Shown: positions 51,594 to 60,584 of the stretch, in pieces
Layout: the number at the start of each line of letters is the position of its first letter
Numbering within the stretch: the stretch's first letter is position 1
Origin: Harenicola maris
GTDB taxonomy: Bacteria; Pseudomonadota; Alphaproteobacteria; Rhodobacterales; Rhodobacteraceae
Assembly (NCBI GenBank): GCA_018524345.1
Contig: JADQAZ010000002.1
Coordinates: forward strand, 992,001 to 1,056,000
Length of the DNA: 64,000 bases
Reading direction: 5' to 3'
The notes under the pieces: generated by a model
The model's input: the letters and a program-made list of their open reading frames with translations, nothing else
What the model was told of the DNA's origin: nothing
Database searches by the model: none
Made by a program: the position numbers and the translations under genes

Positions 51594-51925
51594 GCACCTG
51601 GATCGATATCGCCGCTTTGGACAGCGTGCCAAAACGCGGCGCCCGCCTGATCAAAACCGCCCTCGGCTGCGTCGCGGTCTTCCGCACCGGCACGGACGAG
51701 GTCTTTGCCCTCGACAATGCCTGCCCCCATAAAAACGGCCCCCTCGCCGAGGGGATCGTCCATGACAAGGCCGTCACCTGCCCACTGCACAACTGGGTCA
51801 TCTCGCTGGAAACCGGCATGGTGCAGGGCGAGGACACAGGGCAGGTCGCCACCTATCCCGCGCGGGTCGTCGATGGGCGCATCACCCTCGATGCCGCCTT
51901 CCTGAAACAAAGAGAGGTCGCATGA
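51590..51925 (+). CDS. nirD: Nitrite reductase small subunit (Rieske-like)
   Basis: A 111-residue Rieske-fold protein of the NirD family. The Rieske ligand pattern is conserved: CPHKNGPLAEG and CPLHNWVISLETG give C-x-H and C-x2-H, so it may carry a [2Fe-2S] cluster. It supports electron transfer or assembly of NirB. Start from ATGA overlap with nirB; the next gene nasA starts four bases before this gene's end. Confidence 0.94.
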   Translation: MSTWIDIAALDSVPKRGARLIKTALGCVAVFRTGTDEVFALDNACPHKNGPLAEGIVHDKAVTCPLHNWVISLETGMVQGEDTGQVATYPARVVDGRITLDAAFLKQREVA

Positions 51926-54501
51926 CCCTGACGCGCACGACCTGCCCCTATTGCGGCGTCGGCTGCGGGGTGCTGGCGGGGGCCGATGGCACGATCAAGG
52001 GCGACCCGGAGCATCCGGCCAATTTTGGCCGCCTCTGCTCCAAGGGATCGGCCCTTGGCGAGACCATCGACCTTGAGGGCCGCCTCCTTGCGCCGCAAGT
52101 CGGCGGCAAGGACAGCGACTGGGACACGGCCCTTAGCCTGATGGCCGAAAAATTCGGCGCGGCCATCCGCGACCATGGCCCCGACAGCGTCGCCTTCTAT
52201 GTCTCCGGCCAGTTGCTGACCGAGGATTACTATATCGCCAACAAGCTCATTAAGGGCTTCATGGGCACGGCGAATATCGACACGAATTCAAGGCTCTGCA
52301 TGGCCTCCTCCGTGGCGGGCCACAAACGCGCCTTCGGCACCGATACGGTTCCCGGCACCTACCGCGATCTGGAAGAGGCCGACCTCATCGTCCTCGTCGG
52401 CTCCAACCTCGCATGGTGCCACCCGGTGCTGCACCAACGCATCGCCGCCGCCAAAGAGGCCCGCCCCGATATGCGCGTCGTCAACGTCGACCCGCGCAAA
52501 ACCGCCACCTCCGATCTGGCCGATACCCACCTGCGGATCGTGCCCGACGGCGACATCGCCCTGTTCAACGGCCTCCTCGCCCATCTGGCCGAAACCGGGG
52601 CCCTGAACCGCGCCTATATCGACAGCCACGTCAACGGATTCGACGCAGCCCTCGCGCAGGCACAGCAAACCAACCCATTGGACAGCGGCCTGACAGAGGC
52701 CGAACTCGATGAATTCTACCGCCTCTGGTCCGGCACGCAAAAGGTCGTCACCGTCTATTCCCAAGGCGTCAACCAATCCGGCTGCGGCACCGACAAGGTC
52801 AACGCGATCCTCAATTGCCACCTCGCCACCGGCCGCATCGGCACCCCGGGCTGCGGCCCGTTTTCCGTCACCGGCCAACCCAATGCCATGGGCGGGCGCG
52901 AGGTCGGCGGCATGGCGAATATGCTCGCCAATCACCTCGACATCGAAAACCCCGATCACCGTGCTGCGGTGCAGGGCTTCTGGCAAAGCCCCGTCATGGC
53001 GCCGCAGCCCGGCCTCAAGGCCGTGGATATGTTCCGCGCCTGCGCCGATGGAAGGATCAAGGCCCTCTGGGTGATCTCCACCAACCCCGCCGTCTCCCTG
53101 CCCGACGCCGACGGCGTGGCACAGGCCATCGCCAATGTGCCCTTCGTCGCGGTCTCCGACATCATGGCCCGCACCGACACGGGCGATCTCGCCCATGTGC
53201 TGCTCCCCGCCACGGGCTGGGGCGAAAAGGACGGCACAGTCACCAATTCCGAACGCCGCATCTCGCGCCAACGCGCCTTTCTGCCCGCCCCGGGGCAGGC
53301 GCGGCCCGACTGGAAAATCATGTGCGACCTGGCCGGTAAAATGGGCTGGTCCGAGGGGTTTGATTTCGAAACCCCGGCGCAGGTCTTTGCCGAATATGTC
53401 GCCCTCTCCGCCGCCACCACGGATTTCGCCCGCGACCTAGACCTCAGCCTCTTTGCCGATGCCGATTACGCCGCCCTGATCCCGACCCAGTGGCCCGCCA
53501 ATGACAAACGCTTCTTTGCCGATGGCAAATTCTACCACGCCGATGGCAAGGCCAAAATGCTGCCCATCACCGCGCCCGCGCCCCGCGCGGCGGGGGATTT
53601 CACCCTGAACACAGGCCGCAACCGCGACCAATGGCACACCATGACGCGCAGCGGAAAATCCCCCCGCCTTGGCGCCCACCTCGCCGAACCCTACGCCGAA
53701 ATCCACCCCGATGACGCCGCCGCCCTGACCGTGACAGAGGGGGACCTGATCGCCCTCCAAACCCCCACAAAAACCGCCGTCCTACGCGCCCTCATCACCG
53801 ACCGCACCGCCAAGGGGCAACTCTTCGCCCCCATGCACTGGACCCGCCAGCAAAGCAGCGCAGGCTGGATCAACGCCCTCGCCGCACCAGTGGTGGACCC
53901 CGTCTCCGGCCAACCGGCCTCCAAGATGAACCGCGTCACAGCCACCAAATTCAACGCCGCATGGTATGGCTTCGCCGCCGCCCGCGCGCCGATCAACCCC
54001 GATGCCCCCTACGCAGCAGTTGCACGCAGCCTGACCGGCTGGCAGGGTGAATTCGCAGGGCAAACAGCACCCGAATGCTGGGAGGCCCTCGCCAGCGGGC
54101 TCTTGGGCCTGCCGGATCACCCCGCATCCCAGATGCGGGACCACAGCGGGGCCCAAACCCGCATCGCGTTCTACGAGGGGGACACAGTCATCGGCCTGTT
54201 CTTTGCCAGCCCAATACCGGTCTCCCTGTCGCGCAACCACGCGATCTCGCTGATCGGCACCGACACACCGCCCCTGCAGGCCCTCGCAGGGCGCAGCGGC
54301 GCGGATCAGCCAGACCCCGGCACAACCGTCTGCGCCTGCCTCAACGTGGGCATCAACACCCTGCGCGCGGCGGTGGAGGCAGGCGCCCGCAGTGTCGAGG
54401 CCCTCGGCGCAGTGACCTGCGCGGGCACGAACTGCGGCTCCTGCAAACCCGAACTGGCCCGCCTGATCGAGGACATGCGCGCCCCCATGGCCGCGGAATG
54501 A
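51922..54501 (+). CDS. nasA: Assimilatory nitrate reductase catalytic subunit
   Basis: An 859-residue molybdopterin enzyme reducing nitrate to nitrite in the cytoplasm. N-terminal [4Fe-4S] ligands in TCPYCGVGCGVL and LCSKGS, molybdopterin guanine dinucleotide domains in the middle (SGCGTDKVNAILNCHLATGRI; GWGEKDGTVTNSERRIS), the C-terminal cap (MTRSGKSPRLGAHLAEPY), and an additional C-terminal BFD-like [2Fe-2S] domain (CACLNV, then CAGTNCGSCKPEL) typical of NasA. No twin-arginine signal, as expected for the assimilatory type. Cotranslated with nirD and the TrpD2-like gene. Confidence 0.95.
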   Translation: MTLTRTTCPYCGVGCGVLAGADGTIKGDPEHPANFGRLCSKGSALGETIDLEGRLLAPQVGGKDSDWDTALSLMAEKFGAAIRDHGPDSVAFYVSGQLLTEDYYIANKLIKGFMGTANIDTNSRLCMASSVAGHKRAFGTDTVPGTYRDLEEADLIVLVGSNLAWCHPVLHQRIAAAKEARPDMRVVNVDPRKTATSDLADTHLRIVPDGDIALFNGLLAHLAETGALNRAYIDSHVNGFDAALAQAQQTNPLDSGLTEAELDEFYRLWSGTQKVVTVYSQGVNQSGCGTDKVNAILNCHLATGRIGTPGCGPFSVTGQPNAMGGREVGGMANMLANHLDIENPDHRAAVQGFWQSPVMAPQPGLKAVDMFRACADGRIKALWVISTNPAVSLPDADGVAQAIANVPFVAVSDIMARTDTGDLAHVLLPATGWGEKDGTVTNSERRISRQRAFLPAPGQARPDWKIMCDLAGKMGWSEGFDFETPAQVFAEYVALSAATTDFARDLDLSLFADADYAALIPTQWPANDKRFFADGKFYHADGKAKMLPITAPAPRAAGDFTLNTGRNRDQWHTMTRSGKSPRLGAHLAEPYAEIHPDDAAALTVTEGDLIALQTPTKTAVLRALITDRTAKGQLFAPMHWTRQQSSAGWINALAAPVVDPVSGQPASKMNRVTATKFNAAWYGFAAARAPINPDAPYAAVARSLTGWQGEFAGQTAPECWEALASGLLGLPDHPASQMRDHSGAQTRIAFYEGDTVIGLFFASPIPVSLSRNHAISLIGTDTPPLQALAGRSGADQPDPGTTVCACLNVGINTLRAAVEAGARSVEALGAVTCAGTNCGSCKPELARLIEDMRAPMAAE

Positions 54502-55451
54502 CCCTCGCCCCCTACGTCCGCATCGTCGCCCAAGGCAAGGGGCGCGCCCGCCCCCTGACCCAAGACGAGGCGCAGGAGGCCATGACCCTCATCCTGTCGG
54601 GCAAGGCCGCGCCAGAGGCCCTCGGCGCGCTCCTCATGGTGCTGCGCCTGCGCGGCGAGACTGACGCAGAGATCGCCGGTTTCACCGCCGCCCTGCGCGC
54701 CGTCACGCCGGAGCTGCCCCGCGCAGACCTCGACTGGCCCTGCTACGCCGCAGGGCGCACCCGCGGCGCGCCGCTCTTTGTCCTCGCGGCCAAACTGGTC
54801 ACGCAGGCGGGCTACAGCGTCGCGCTCCACGGCTGGAACTCGCATCAAAGCACCGCCGCCGACCTGCGCGGGTTGATGCAAGACCTGCAACTGGAAGGGC
54901 AGGGGTTCTCCTACCTGCCGCTGGAAACCCTCTGCCCGCCCGCCTTCGACGTGCTGCGCCTGCGCGACACCTTCGGGCTGCGCAGCTGTATCAACACCGT
55001 GCTGCGCATGTGGAATCCCACGGGGGCGCAGGCCTCGGTGCAGGGGGTGTTCCACCCCTCCTACCGGGGCCTGCAATCCCGCGCCGCCGCCCTTCTGGGC
55101 GACAGGAACCTGACGGTGATCAAGGGCGGCGGCGGCGAATTCGAACGCAACCCCGCCAAGGACACCGCCATCTTCGGCCTCCGCCAAGGGGTTGAGCTCA
55201 ACGAAAGCGCCCCGGCGGACCTGTCAGACACCCGCCGGTTGCATGAGCCGGACAGGGCAGTCGATGCCGCCGCCCTCTGGCACGGCGCGGCCTCCGACCC
55301 CTTCGCCGAGGCCACCGTCACCGGCACAGCCGCCCTCGCCCTCTGGACGCTGGACCCCGCCACAACCCTGCCCAAGGCCACCGCACTGGCAGAGCGCCTC
55401 TGGCAAGATCGCCTCCCCCAGCTAAGGCCCCAGTTAAGGAAAGCCCAATGA
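54498..55451 (+). CDS. TrpD2-like protein (anthranilate phosphoribosyltransferase fold)
   Basis: A 317-residue protein with the glycosyltransferase family 3 fold: N-terminal helical domain (LTQDEAQEAMTLILSGKAAPEALGALLMVLRLRGET as seen in pieces) and the alpha/beta domain. The PRPP-binding GTGGD loop of real TrpD is replaced (CYAAGRTRGAPLFVLAAKL), and the rest is closest to TrpD2/YbiB proteins, some of which bind nucleic acid. It recurs in nitrate assimilation operons of related bacteria between nasA and cysG, but its role is not known to me. Overlaps both neighbours by four bases. Confidence 0.82.
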   Translation: MTLAPYVRIVAQGKGRARPLTQDEAQEAMTLILSGKAAPEALGALLMVLRLRGETDAEIAGFTAALRAVTPELPRADLDWPCYAAGRTRGAPLFVLAAKLVTQAGYSVALHGWNSHQSTAADLRGLMQDLQLEGQGFSYLPLETLCPPAFDVLRLRDTFGLRSCINTVLRMWNPTGAQASVQGVFHPSYRGLQSRAAALLGDRNLTVIKGGGGEFERNPAKDTAIFGLRQGVELNESAPADLSDTRRLHEPDRAVDAAALWHGAASDPFAEATVTGTAALALWTLDPATTLPKATALAERLWQDRLPQLRPQLRKAQ

Positions 55452-56866
55452 AGACCTTTCCCATGTTTCTGCAAATGCAGGGCCGCCGCGTTGTCATCGC
55501 AGGCGGCGGCGAACAGGCCGCGCAGAAATGCCGCCTGATCCTGAAAACACAGGCCCGCATCACCCTGCTGGCCCCGGCCCTTGACCCGGAGCTGACAGAC
55601 CTGCACGCCGAGGGCCGCATCGACTGGTCCGCCGCGCCGATCCGCGCCGATGACTTCGCCGATACCGCGCTGGTCTTCATCGCCACCGGCTGCCCCGCAA
55701 CGGACAGCAGCCTGCACGCGCTGGCGAAAGAGGCGGGGGCAACCGTCAATGTCGTGGATCAGCCGGACCTCTGCGATGCCATCACCCCCTCCATCGTGGA
55801 TCGCTCCCCCGTGGTCGTTGCCATCGGCACCGAGGGCACGGCCCCCGTCCTCGCCCGCCAGATCAAAACCCGGATGGAGGAACTGCTGGAGCCCCGCCTC
55901 GGCGATCTCGCCGCCCTCGCGGGCCGGTTGCGCGGCCGCGCTGCGGCGCGCCTCGGCCCACGGATGCGGCGCGACCTCTGGCGCTGGGTTTTCAACGGCC
56001 CCGCCCGCACCGAACACGCCCGCGGCGGCGAACGCGCCGCGGCCCGCATGATCAAACAGGCCATCGACACCGCCAGCTTCGGCGCCGAAACCACGGGCTC
56101 CGTCGCCCTCGTCGGCGCAGGGCCGGGCTGCAAAGACCTCATCACCATGCGCGGCGTGCAACGCCTGCAAGAGGCCGATGTGATCTTTTACGACCGGCTG
56201 GTTGACCCCGAAATCCTCGACCTCGCCCGCCGCGACGCCGAGCGCGTCTATGTCGGCAAGGCCCCGGGCTGCCACCACTGGCCGCAGGAGAAAATCTGCG
56301 GCGTCCTCGTCGCCGCCGCCCGTCAGGGCAAGCGCGTCGTGCGCCTCAAATGCGGCGATCCCGGCGTCTTCGCCCGCGGCGCAGAGGAGGTGGACGCCCT
56401 CACCGCCGCCGGCATCGCCTATGAAATCGTCCCCGGCGTCACCGCCGCCAGCGCCGCCTCCGCCGCCCTCGGCGGCTTTCTGACCGAACGCGGCACCTGC
56501 GATACGCTGCTGCTGGCCACGGGCCAGTATCAGGACGCGGGCAAAGGCCCCGAATGGATCAACTCCCTGCAACCGGGCACCCGCGTTGCGCTCTATATGG
56601 GCGTCGGCTCCGCCGCCCAGATCGCCGAGGGGCTGGCCAAGGCGGGGCTGCAGGACAAGGTAACGATCGACATCGTCTCCCGCGCGCAGCAACCCGATCA
56701 GGTCATCGCCCATTGCACGCCGCAAACCCTCGTGCAGGTCACAAGCGATCAGGGGATCGAGGCTCCCGCGATCCTCTTCCTTACATGGCCCCATGGCGCC
56801 GCGCCCGTGCAACACACTTCGCAACACACAGCGCCACAGCCCGCCAAGGCCCTCGCCCTGTCCTAA
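55448..56866 (+). CDS. cysG: Siroheme synthase CysG
   Basis: A 472-residue multifunctional enzyme making siroheme from uroporphyrinogen III. N-terminal precorrin-2 dehydrogenase/sirohydrochlorin ferrochelatase (1-210) with VVIAGGGEQAAQKCRLIL and VVDQPDLCDAI; C-terminal SAM-dependent uroporphyrinogen methyltransferase (about 215-460) with VALVGAGPGCKDLITMRG, LKCGDPGVFARGAEE and VPGVTAASAASA. It ends the nitrate assimilation operon and supplies the siroheme of NirB. Confidence 0.95.
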   Translation: MKTFPMFLQMQGRRVVIAGGGEQAAQKCRLILKTQARITLLAPALDPELTDLHAEGRIDWSAAPIRADDFADTALVFIATGCPATDSSLHALAKEAGATVNVVDQPDLCDAITPSIVDRSPVVVAIGTEGTAPVLARQIKTRMEELLEPRLGDLAALAGRLRGRAAARLGPRMRRDLWRWVFNGPARTEHARGGERAAARMIKQAIDTASFGAETTGSVALVGAGPGCKDLITMRGVQRLQEADVIFYDRLVDPEILDLARRDAERVYVGKAPGCHHWPQEKICGVLVAAARQGKRVVRLKCGDPGVFARGAEEVDALTAAGIAYEIVPGVTAASAASAALGGFLTERGTCDTLLLATGQYQDAGKGPEWINSLQPGTRVALYMGVGSAAQIAEGLAKAGLQDKVTIDIVSRAQQPDQVIAHCTPQTLVQVTSDQGIEAPAILFLTWPHGAAPVQHTSQHTAPQPAKALALS

Positions 56867-56977
56867 CGGCTGCAAGGGCAGGGGGCACAGGCGCGGCTCA
56901 ATGGCGCAGAGGCAGGTCTTACACCCCGCCAAAGCCCCTGCTATCATCCGGCCAAGCACAGCACAAAAGGCCCGCCC

Positions 56978-57217
56978 ATGCGCCCCTTCATCCCCCGCCG
57001 CCTCGAACAGATCGCCTTCGGATTTCTCCTGTCCTGCCTGATGTCTTTTCTGATTTCCGGCGTCTCGACGGTGCTGACCCTCGGCTTCGCGCCCGGCTTC
57101 CTGACCAGCTGGATCGCCGCTTGGCTGCCCTCATGGGCCATCGCCTTCCCCGCTGTCCTCGTCGTCGCACCCTTCGTGCGCCGCATCCTGCACCGGCTCG
57201 TCCTGCCAGAGGGCTAA
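56978..57217 (+). CDS. DUF2798 domain-containing small membrane protein
   Basis: A 79-residue protein with two membrane helices (about 12-35, IAFGFLLSCLMSFLISGVSTV; about 45-70). The R-x-P arrangement FPAVLVVAPFVRRILHRL at the C-terminus is typical of DUF2798. Function unknown. It stands 111 bases behind cysG in the same direction, so it may have its own promoter, and it is convergent with the B12 transporter genes. Confidence 0.85.
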   Translation: MRPFIPRRLEQIAFGFLLSCLMSFLISGVSTVLTLGFAPGFLTSWIAAWLPSWAIAFPAVLVVAPFVRRILHRLVLPEG

Positions 57218-57223
57218 ACGCCC

Positions 57224-58270
57224 CTACCCAAGCCGCCGCCGCAACAGCCAGACAAAGAACACCCCGCCAATCAGGCCGGTGACAATGCCGATCGGCATAT
57301 CGTCAGGCGCCATAATCGTGCGCGCAATAATATCGGCCCAAACCAGAAACACCGCCCCGCCAAGGGCGCAGATCGGCAAAAGCCGCCGGTAATCCCCGCC
57401 CACCAGCAGCCGCACAATATGGGGGATCATCAAGCCGACAAAGCCGATGATGCCCGAAAAGGCCACCATGACACCGGTGATCAAGGCCCCGATCACAAAG
57501 ACCGTCAGGCGAAATCGCGCCACCGGAATCCCAAGGGTCGTCGCGGTCTCGTCCCCCACGGTCATCACGTTCAAAATCCCGGACTTCAGCCACAGATAGG
57601 CCCCGCAACACAGCAAAACCACAGCCGGATAGGCCAGCTGATCCCACTGCGCGAGGCCAAGCCCCCCCAGCATCCAGAACACCACCGTATGGGTCGCCCG
57701 CGGGTCGCCCAGAAAGATCAGGACATTCGCCGCCGACATCACGATGAACGACACCGCAACCCCCGCCAGAACCAACCGATCCGCACTGGTGGCCGAGGCA
57801 AACTGCGACACCGCCAGAACAATCAATGTCGCCCCCAGCGATCCGCCAAAGGCCAGCAAAGGCACGGTCAACAGCCCGATAAACAGCCCCGTATGCAACA
57901 GCGCCAAAATCGCGCCAAAGGCCGCCCCCGCCGAAATCCCCAGCAAATGCGGGTCCGCCAAAGGGTTGCGCGTCACGGCCTGCAAAGAGGCCCCCACCGT
58001 CGCCAACCCCGCCCCCACCAAACAGGCAAGGATCGCGCGCGGCAGGCGGATGTCCCAGACAATCGCCTCCCGCCCGACGGACCACTCCGCCGCCACGGAC
58101 CCCGGCGCGATCTTGTGCATCATAATGCCCCACACCGTCTCGAGCGGGATGGACACCGCCCCCACACTGACCGCGATGGAAAGGGAGACCATCAATACCG
58201 CAACGCCAATCAGGCCCACCGCCCAAAGGAAGGCGGGCCGTCTGGCCAAAGATGTCCGGGCACCCTTCAC
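57224..58270 (-). CDS. btuC: FecCD-type ABC transporter permease, probably corrinoid (BtuC-like)
   Basis: A 348-residue permease with about ten helices of the FecCD/BtuC family. Signatures: RLPRAILACLVGAGLATVGA near 70-90 and MIPHIVRLLVGGDYRRLLP near 285-303, the loop that contacts the ATPase. GTG start three bases after the receptor gene. The cobalamin riboswitch in front of the operon points to vitamin B12 or another corrinoid as substrate rather than iron siderophores, although the family alone cannot decide. Confidence 0.88.
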   Translation of the reverse strand: MKGARTSLARRPAFLWAVGLIGVAVLMVSLSIAVSVGAVSIPLETVWGIMMHKIAPGSVAAEWSVGREAIVWDIRLPRAILACLVGAGLATVGASLQAVTRNPLADPHLLGISAGAAFGAILALLHTGLFIGLLTVPLLAFGGSLGATLIVLAVSQFASATSADRLVLAGVAVSFIVMSAANVLIFLGDPRATHTVVFWMLGGLGLAQWDQLAYPAVVLLCCGAYLWLKSGILNVMTVGDETATTLGIPVARFRLTVFVIGALITGVMVAFSGIIGFVGLMIPHIVRLLVGGDYRRLLPICALGGAVFLVWADIIARTIMAPDDMPIGIVTGLIGGVFFVWLLRRRLG

Positions 58271-58273
58271 CGG

Positions 58274-59209
58274 CTACTGGGCGCGAAACGCGGCGGCAAG
58301 GGTCTGCACCGCCTTGATGTTGCGCGGCCCGGGGGTGGCCTCGACATACTCCAGCACGACAAAGCGGTCATTGCGCACCGCATCGATATCGGCAAAGGCA
58401 GGGTTCGACATCATGAACTCCCGCTTCTGCGCCGCCGTCACCTCGCCGTAGTTCACAATCACAATCACCTCGGGGTTGCGCTCCACCACGGCCTCCCAGC
58501 CGACAGTGGCCCAGCTTTTCTCGAAATCATTCATGATATTCACCCCGCCCGCGGCCTCGATCAGGGCATTGGGCATGGCATAGCGTCCGGCGGTAAAGGG
58601 CACATCCTCGCCGCTGTCATAGACAAACACACGCGGCGCGGCCTCCAGCGCAGGCAGGCCCGCAACAAACCCCTCCAGCTCCGCCTCATAGCCCGCAATC
58701 AGGGCCTCGGCCCGGTCAGAAACGCCAAAGATCGTGCCAAGATTGCGCAGGTCATTGTACATATCCTCCATAGAGGCGGCGGCCTTTTCACCGATATGGA
58801 TGCAACTCTCGGTCAATTCGTAAACCTTGATGCCAAAGGGGGCGAGGGTCTCGGGCGTGACCTCCCCGCCCACCTTCATGCCGTAATTCCAACCGGCAAA
58901 GAAGAAATCCGCATCCGCCCCGATCAAAACCTCGCGGCTGGGGTATTTCGCCGCCAGCTCGGGCAGCTGCTCGACCCCGTTGGTCATCTCCTCGTCCAAG
59001 GTCTTCCACCCCGAAATGCCGGTGTAACCCACCATCCGGTCGGCAAGACCCAGAACCAGCATCATCTCGGTCAGGTTCACATCATTGGAAATCGCGGCCT
59101 CGGGCGGCGCATCGAACACCACCTCGCGGTTACAGCTTTGCACAGTGGCCTGCGCCATGGCGCCGCTGGCAAAGCAAAGCGCGGCAATGGTCGTCCAGAA
59201 AAGCTTCAT
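58274..59209 (-). CDS. btuF: ABC transporter substrate-binding protein, probably corrinoid (BtuF-like)
   Basis: A 311-residue periplasmic receptor of the helical-backbone (FecB/BtuF) class. Signal peptide MKLFWTTIAALCFASGAMA, cleavage before QATVQ. The mature protein carries ISNDVNLTEMMLVLGLADRM, the central GIKVYELTESC and VVERNPEVIVIVNYGE. It overlaps the ATPase gene by four bases. Role in B12 uptake is deduced from the riboswitch and gene order. Confidence 0.88.
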   Translation of the reverse strand: MKLFWTTIAALCFASGAMAQATVQSCNREVVFDAPPEAAISNDVNLTEMMLVLGLADRMVGYTGISGWKTLDEEMTNGVEQLPELAAKYPSREVLIGADADFFFAGWNYGMKVGGEVTPETLAPFGIKVYELTESCIHIGEKAAASMEDMYNDLRNLGTIFGVSDRAEALIAGYEAELEGFVAGLPALEAAPRVFVYDSGEDVPFTAGRYAMPNALIEAAGGVNIMNDFEKSWATVGWEAVVERNPEVIVIVNYGEVTAAQKREFMMSNPAFADIDAVRNDRFVVLEYVEATPGPRNIKAVQTLAAAFRAQ

Positions 59210-60006
59210 AGGGTCGGTCCTGTCTTCTTCGGCAAGGAAAATGAAAAATGCGCGGCCCCGCTTCGGGCCAGATGATCGCGCCGTGCATCGACACGAAAGG
59301 TGTCAGACACCAATCCATCAGACAGCAATGTCTGCGGCGGGCCAAACCCCTGCGGATGCCCGTCCTTCAAAACCAGCACATCATCGCAAACGCCAATGGC
59401 CATGTTCAGATCATGCAAAGACACAACAATCGTCAGGCCCAGCGTCTGGATCAAAGACACAACCTCAAGCTGGTTGCGCACGTCCAGATGGTTGGTCGGC
59501 TCGTCAAGGATCAGAACCTGCGGCTCCTGCGCAAGGGCGCGGGCCACCATAACGCGCTGCCGCTCGCCGCCCGACAGGGTGCCGAAATCCCGATCCGCAA
59601 GGGGATGCAGGCTCAGCGCGCCCATAACACGGTCAATCACCGCGTCATCGCCCGCGCCCGATGCGGCAAAGCCCGAATGATGCGGCGTGCGGCCAAGGCG
59701 CACGATTTCCCGCGCGGTCAAGCCAAAGGCAGAGGCCTGCTCCTGAAGCACCGCCGCAATCCGCCGTGCCGCCCCCCGCGCACTCAGCGCCCAGATATCC
59801 TGCCCGCCAACACGCACATGCCCCGTCTTGGGCCGCTGAAACCGATAAAGCAGGCGTAGCAAGGTCGACTTGCCCGCCCCGTTCGGCCCCACAACCCCCA
59901 GAACCCGCCCCGGCGCGATGCGAAAACTGGTCGGGTGGAGCACAGACTCGGCAGATTTGGTCGGGGCCCAGCTGACGCCCGCAACCTCAAGCTCCGCCGC
60001 CTTCAT
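59206..60006 (-). CDS. btuD: ABC transporter ATP-binding protein, probably corrinoid (BtuD-like)
   Basis: A 266-residue ATPase of the FepC/BtuD group. Walker A GPNGAGKST near 37-45, Q-loop VLQEQASAFG, signature LSGGERQRVMVARAL near 135-149 and Walker B VLILDEPTNHLD. The ATG at 60006 is favoured because a 22-codon ORF upstream, with a strong ribosome-binding site, ends in an ATGA overlap with it and could couple translation. A GTG at 60027 is the other choice. First full gene after the cobalamin riboswitch. Confidence 0.9.
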   Translation of the reverse strand: MKAAELEVAGVSWAPTKSAESVLHPTSFRIAPGRVLGVVGPNGAGKSTLLRLLYRFQRPKTGHVRVGGQDIWALSARGAARRIAAVLQEQASAFGLTAREIVRLGRTPHHSGFAASGAGDDAVIDRVMGALSLHPLADRDFGTLSGGERQRVMVARALAQEPQVLILDEPTNHLDVRNQLEVVSLIQTLGLTIVVSLHDLNMAIGVCDDVLVLKDGHPQGFGPPQTLLSDGLVSDTFRVDARRDHLARSGAAHFSFSLPKKTGPTL

Positions 60007-60071
60007 AGGGCGCAGCACGCCAGCCACGCCAAAGGCGCGCAGGGCGTGAACTCAAGGCTCGGGTCTTTCAT
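60003..60071 (-). CDS. Small ORF (22 residues) coupled to btuD
   Basis: ATG at 60071 with a near-perfect Shine-Dalgarno (GGAGG, seven bases spacing) leads to a 22-residue peptide ending FTPCAPLAWLACCAL; its TGA overlaps the btuD ATG (ATGA). The peptide has three cysteines and a hydrophobic C-terminal half. The btuD start has no ribosome-binding site of its own, so this ORF may deliver ribosomes to it. Whether the peptide itself does anything is unknown. Confidence 0.55.
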   Translation of the reverse strand: MKDPSLEFTPCAPLAWLACCAL

Positions 60072-60204
60072 GTATCGCCCTCCGCGATGACGGGGGCTGG
60101 GGCAGGCATGAAGCTTTGCACGGGGTGAATATCCGCGCCGCCAACATGACCTCCTGTCAGGCACCCCGCCTGAATCGAGTTACAGTCACCCCGAACAGGG
60201 GCGT

Positions 60205-60390
60205 TGATGGCAGGTCTCCTGACTCGCGGATCAGTGCTTTCCCGAACCTTCCCAAACCCGGATAGGGGTCCAGTGGCATTCCTCGGGGGCGCTCACCGCT
60301 CACAGTTGCGGGGGCAGTTACGGATTTGGTGCCAAAGGCGCGTCCTCACCGTATTCCCTTTTCATTCCGGCCCTCTCCGATGGGCAGGCC
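60205..60390 (-). promoter_or_regulatory. Cobalamin (AdoCbl) riboswitch
   Basis: Read on the minus strand, 60225-60209 is the B12 box (GAGTCAGGAGACCTGCC). Upstream in the RNA are the other conserved core elements: AAAAGGGAATACGGTGAGG (about 60365-60345), AACTGCCCCCGCAACTGT (about 60320-60300), GCCACTGG (about 60277) and GGGAAGG (about 60253). The element precedes the btuDFC genes by about 200 bases and is expected to lower their expression when cobalamin is plentiful. The 60072-60204 stretch between it and btuD holds a short hairpin (TCAGGC/GCCTGA at 60157-60173) and the small ORF. Confidence 0.92.
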
Positions 60391-60534
60391 GGAAAACCAT
60401 CTCGGGTCTTGTGAAAGGTTTTTCCTCCTGCGTCAAGCGCGCGGCCCCCGCGCAGGGCCGCCCCGCCCTGCAGTTAACCCTTTCGCAACCTCTCGCCACA
60501 TCGCGCAACGCACGCCGCGTTAACGCCGCCGATC

Positions 60535-60584
60535 TGCACAAAGATGTGCATAGGATGTGCATCAGTTGTGCATCACATGTGCAT
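60535..60584. repeat. Four TGTGCAT repeats with an 11-bp period
   Basis: TGTGCAT occurs at 60545-60551, 60556-60562, 60567-60573 and 60578-60584, exactly 11 bases apart. An inverted half-copy TGCACA is at 60535-60540. The period equals about one helical turn, which would place protein contacts on one face of the DNA. Located between the tetR gene end and the B12 riboswitch, upstream of the expected btu promoter. The rest of the 60391-60660 gap shows no gene. Confidence 0.6.

Noticed and set aside
60052-60147. Minus-strand 31-codon ORF after the riboswitch, preceded by AGGAGG
   Set aside because: The ribosome-binding sequence is only two bases from the ATG, and the ORF overlaps the better-placed 22-codon ORF in another frame. 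Kept out for lack of support.
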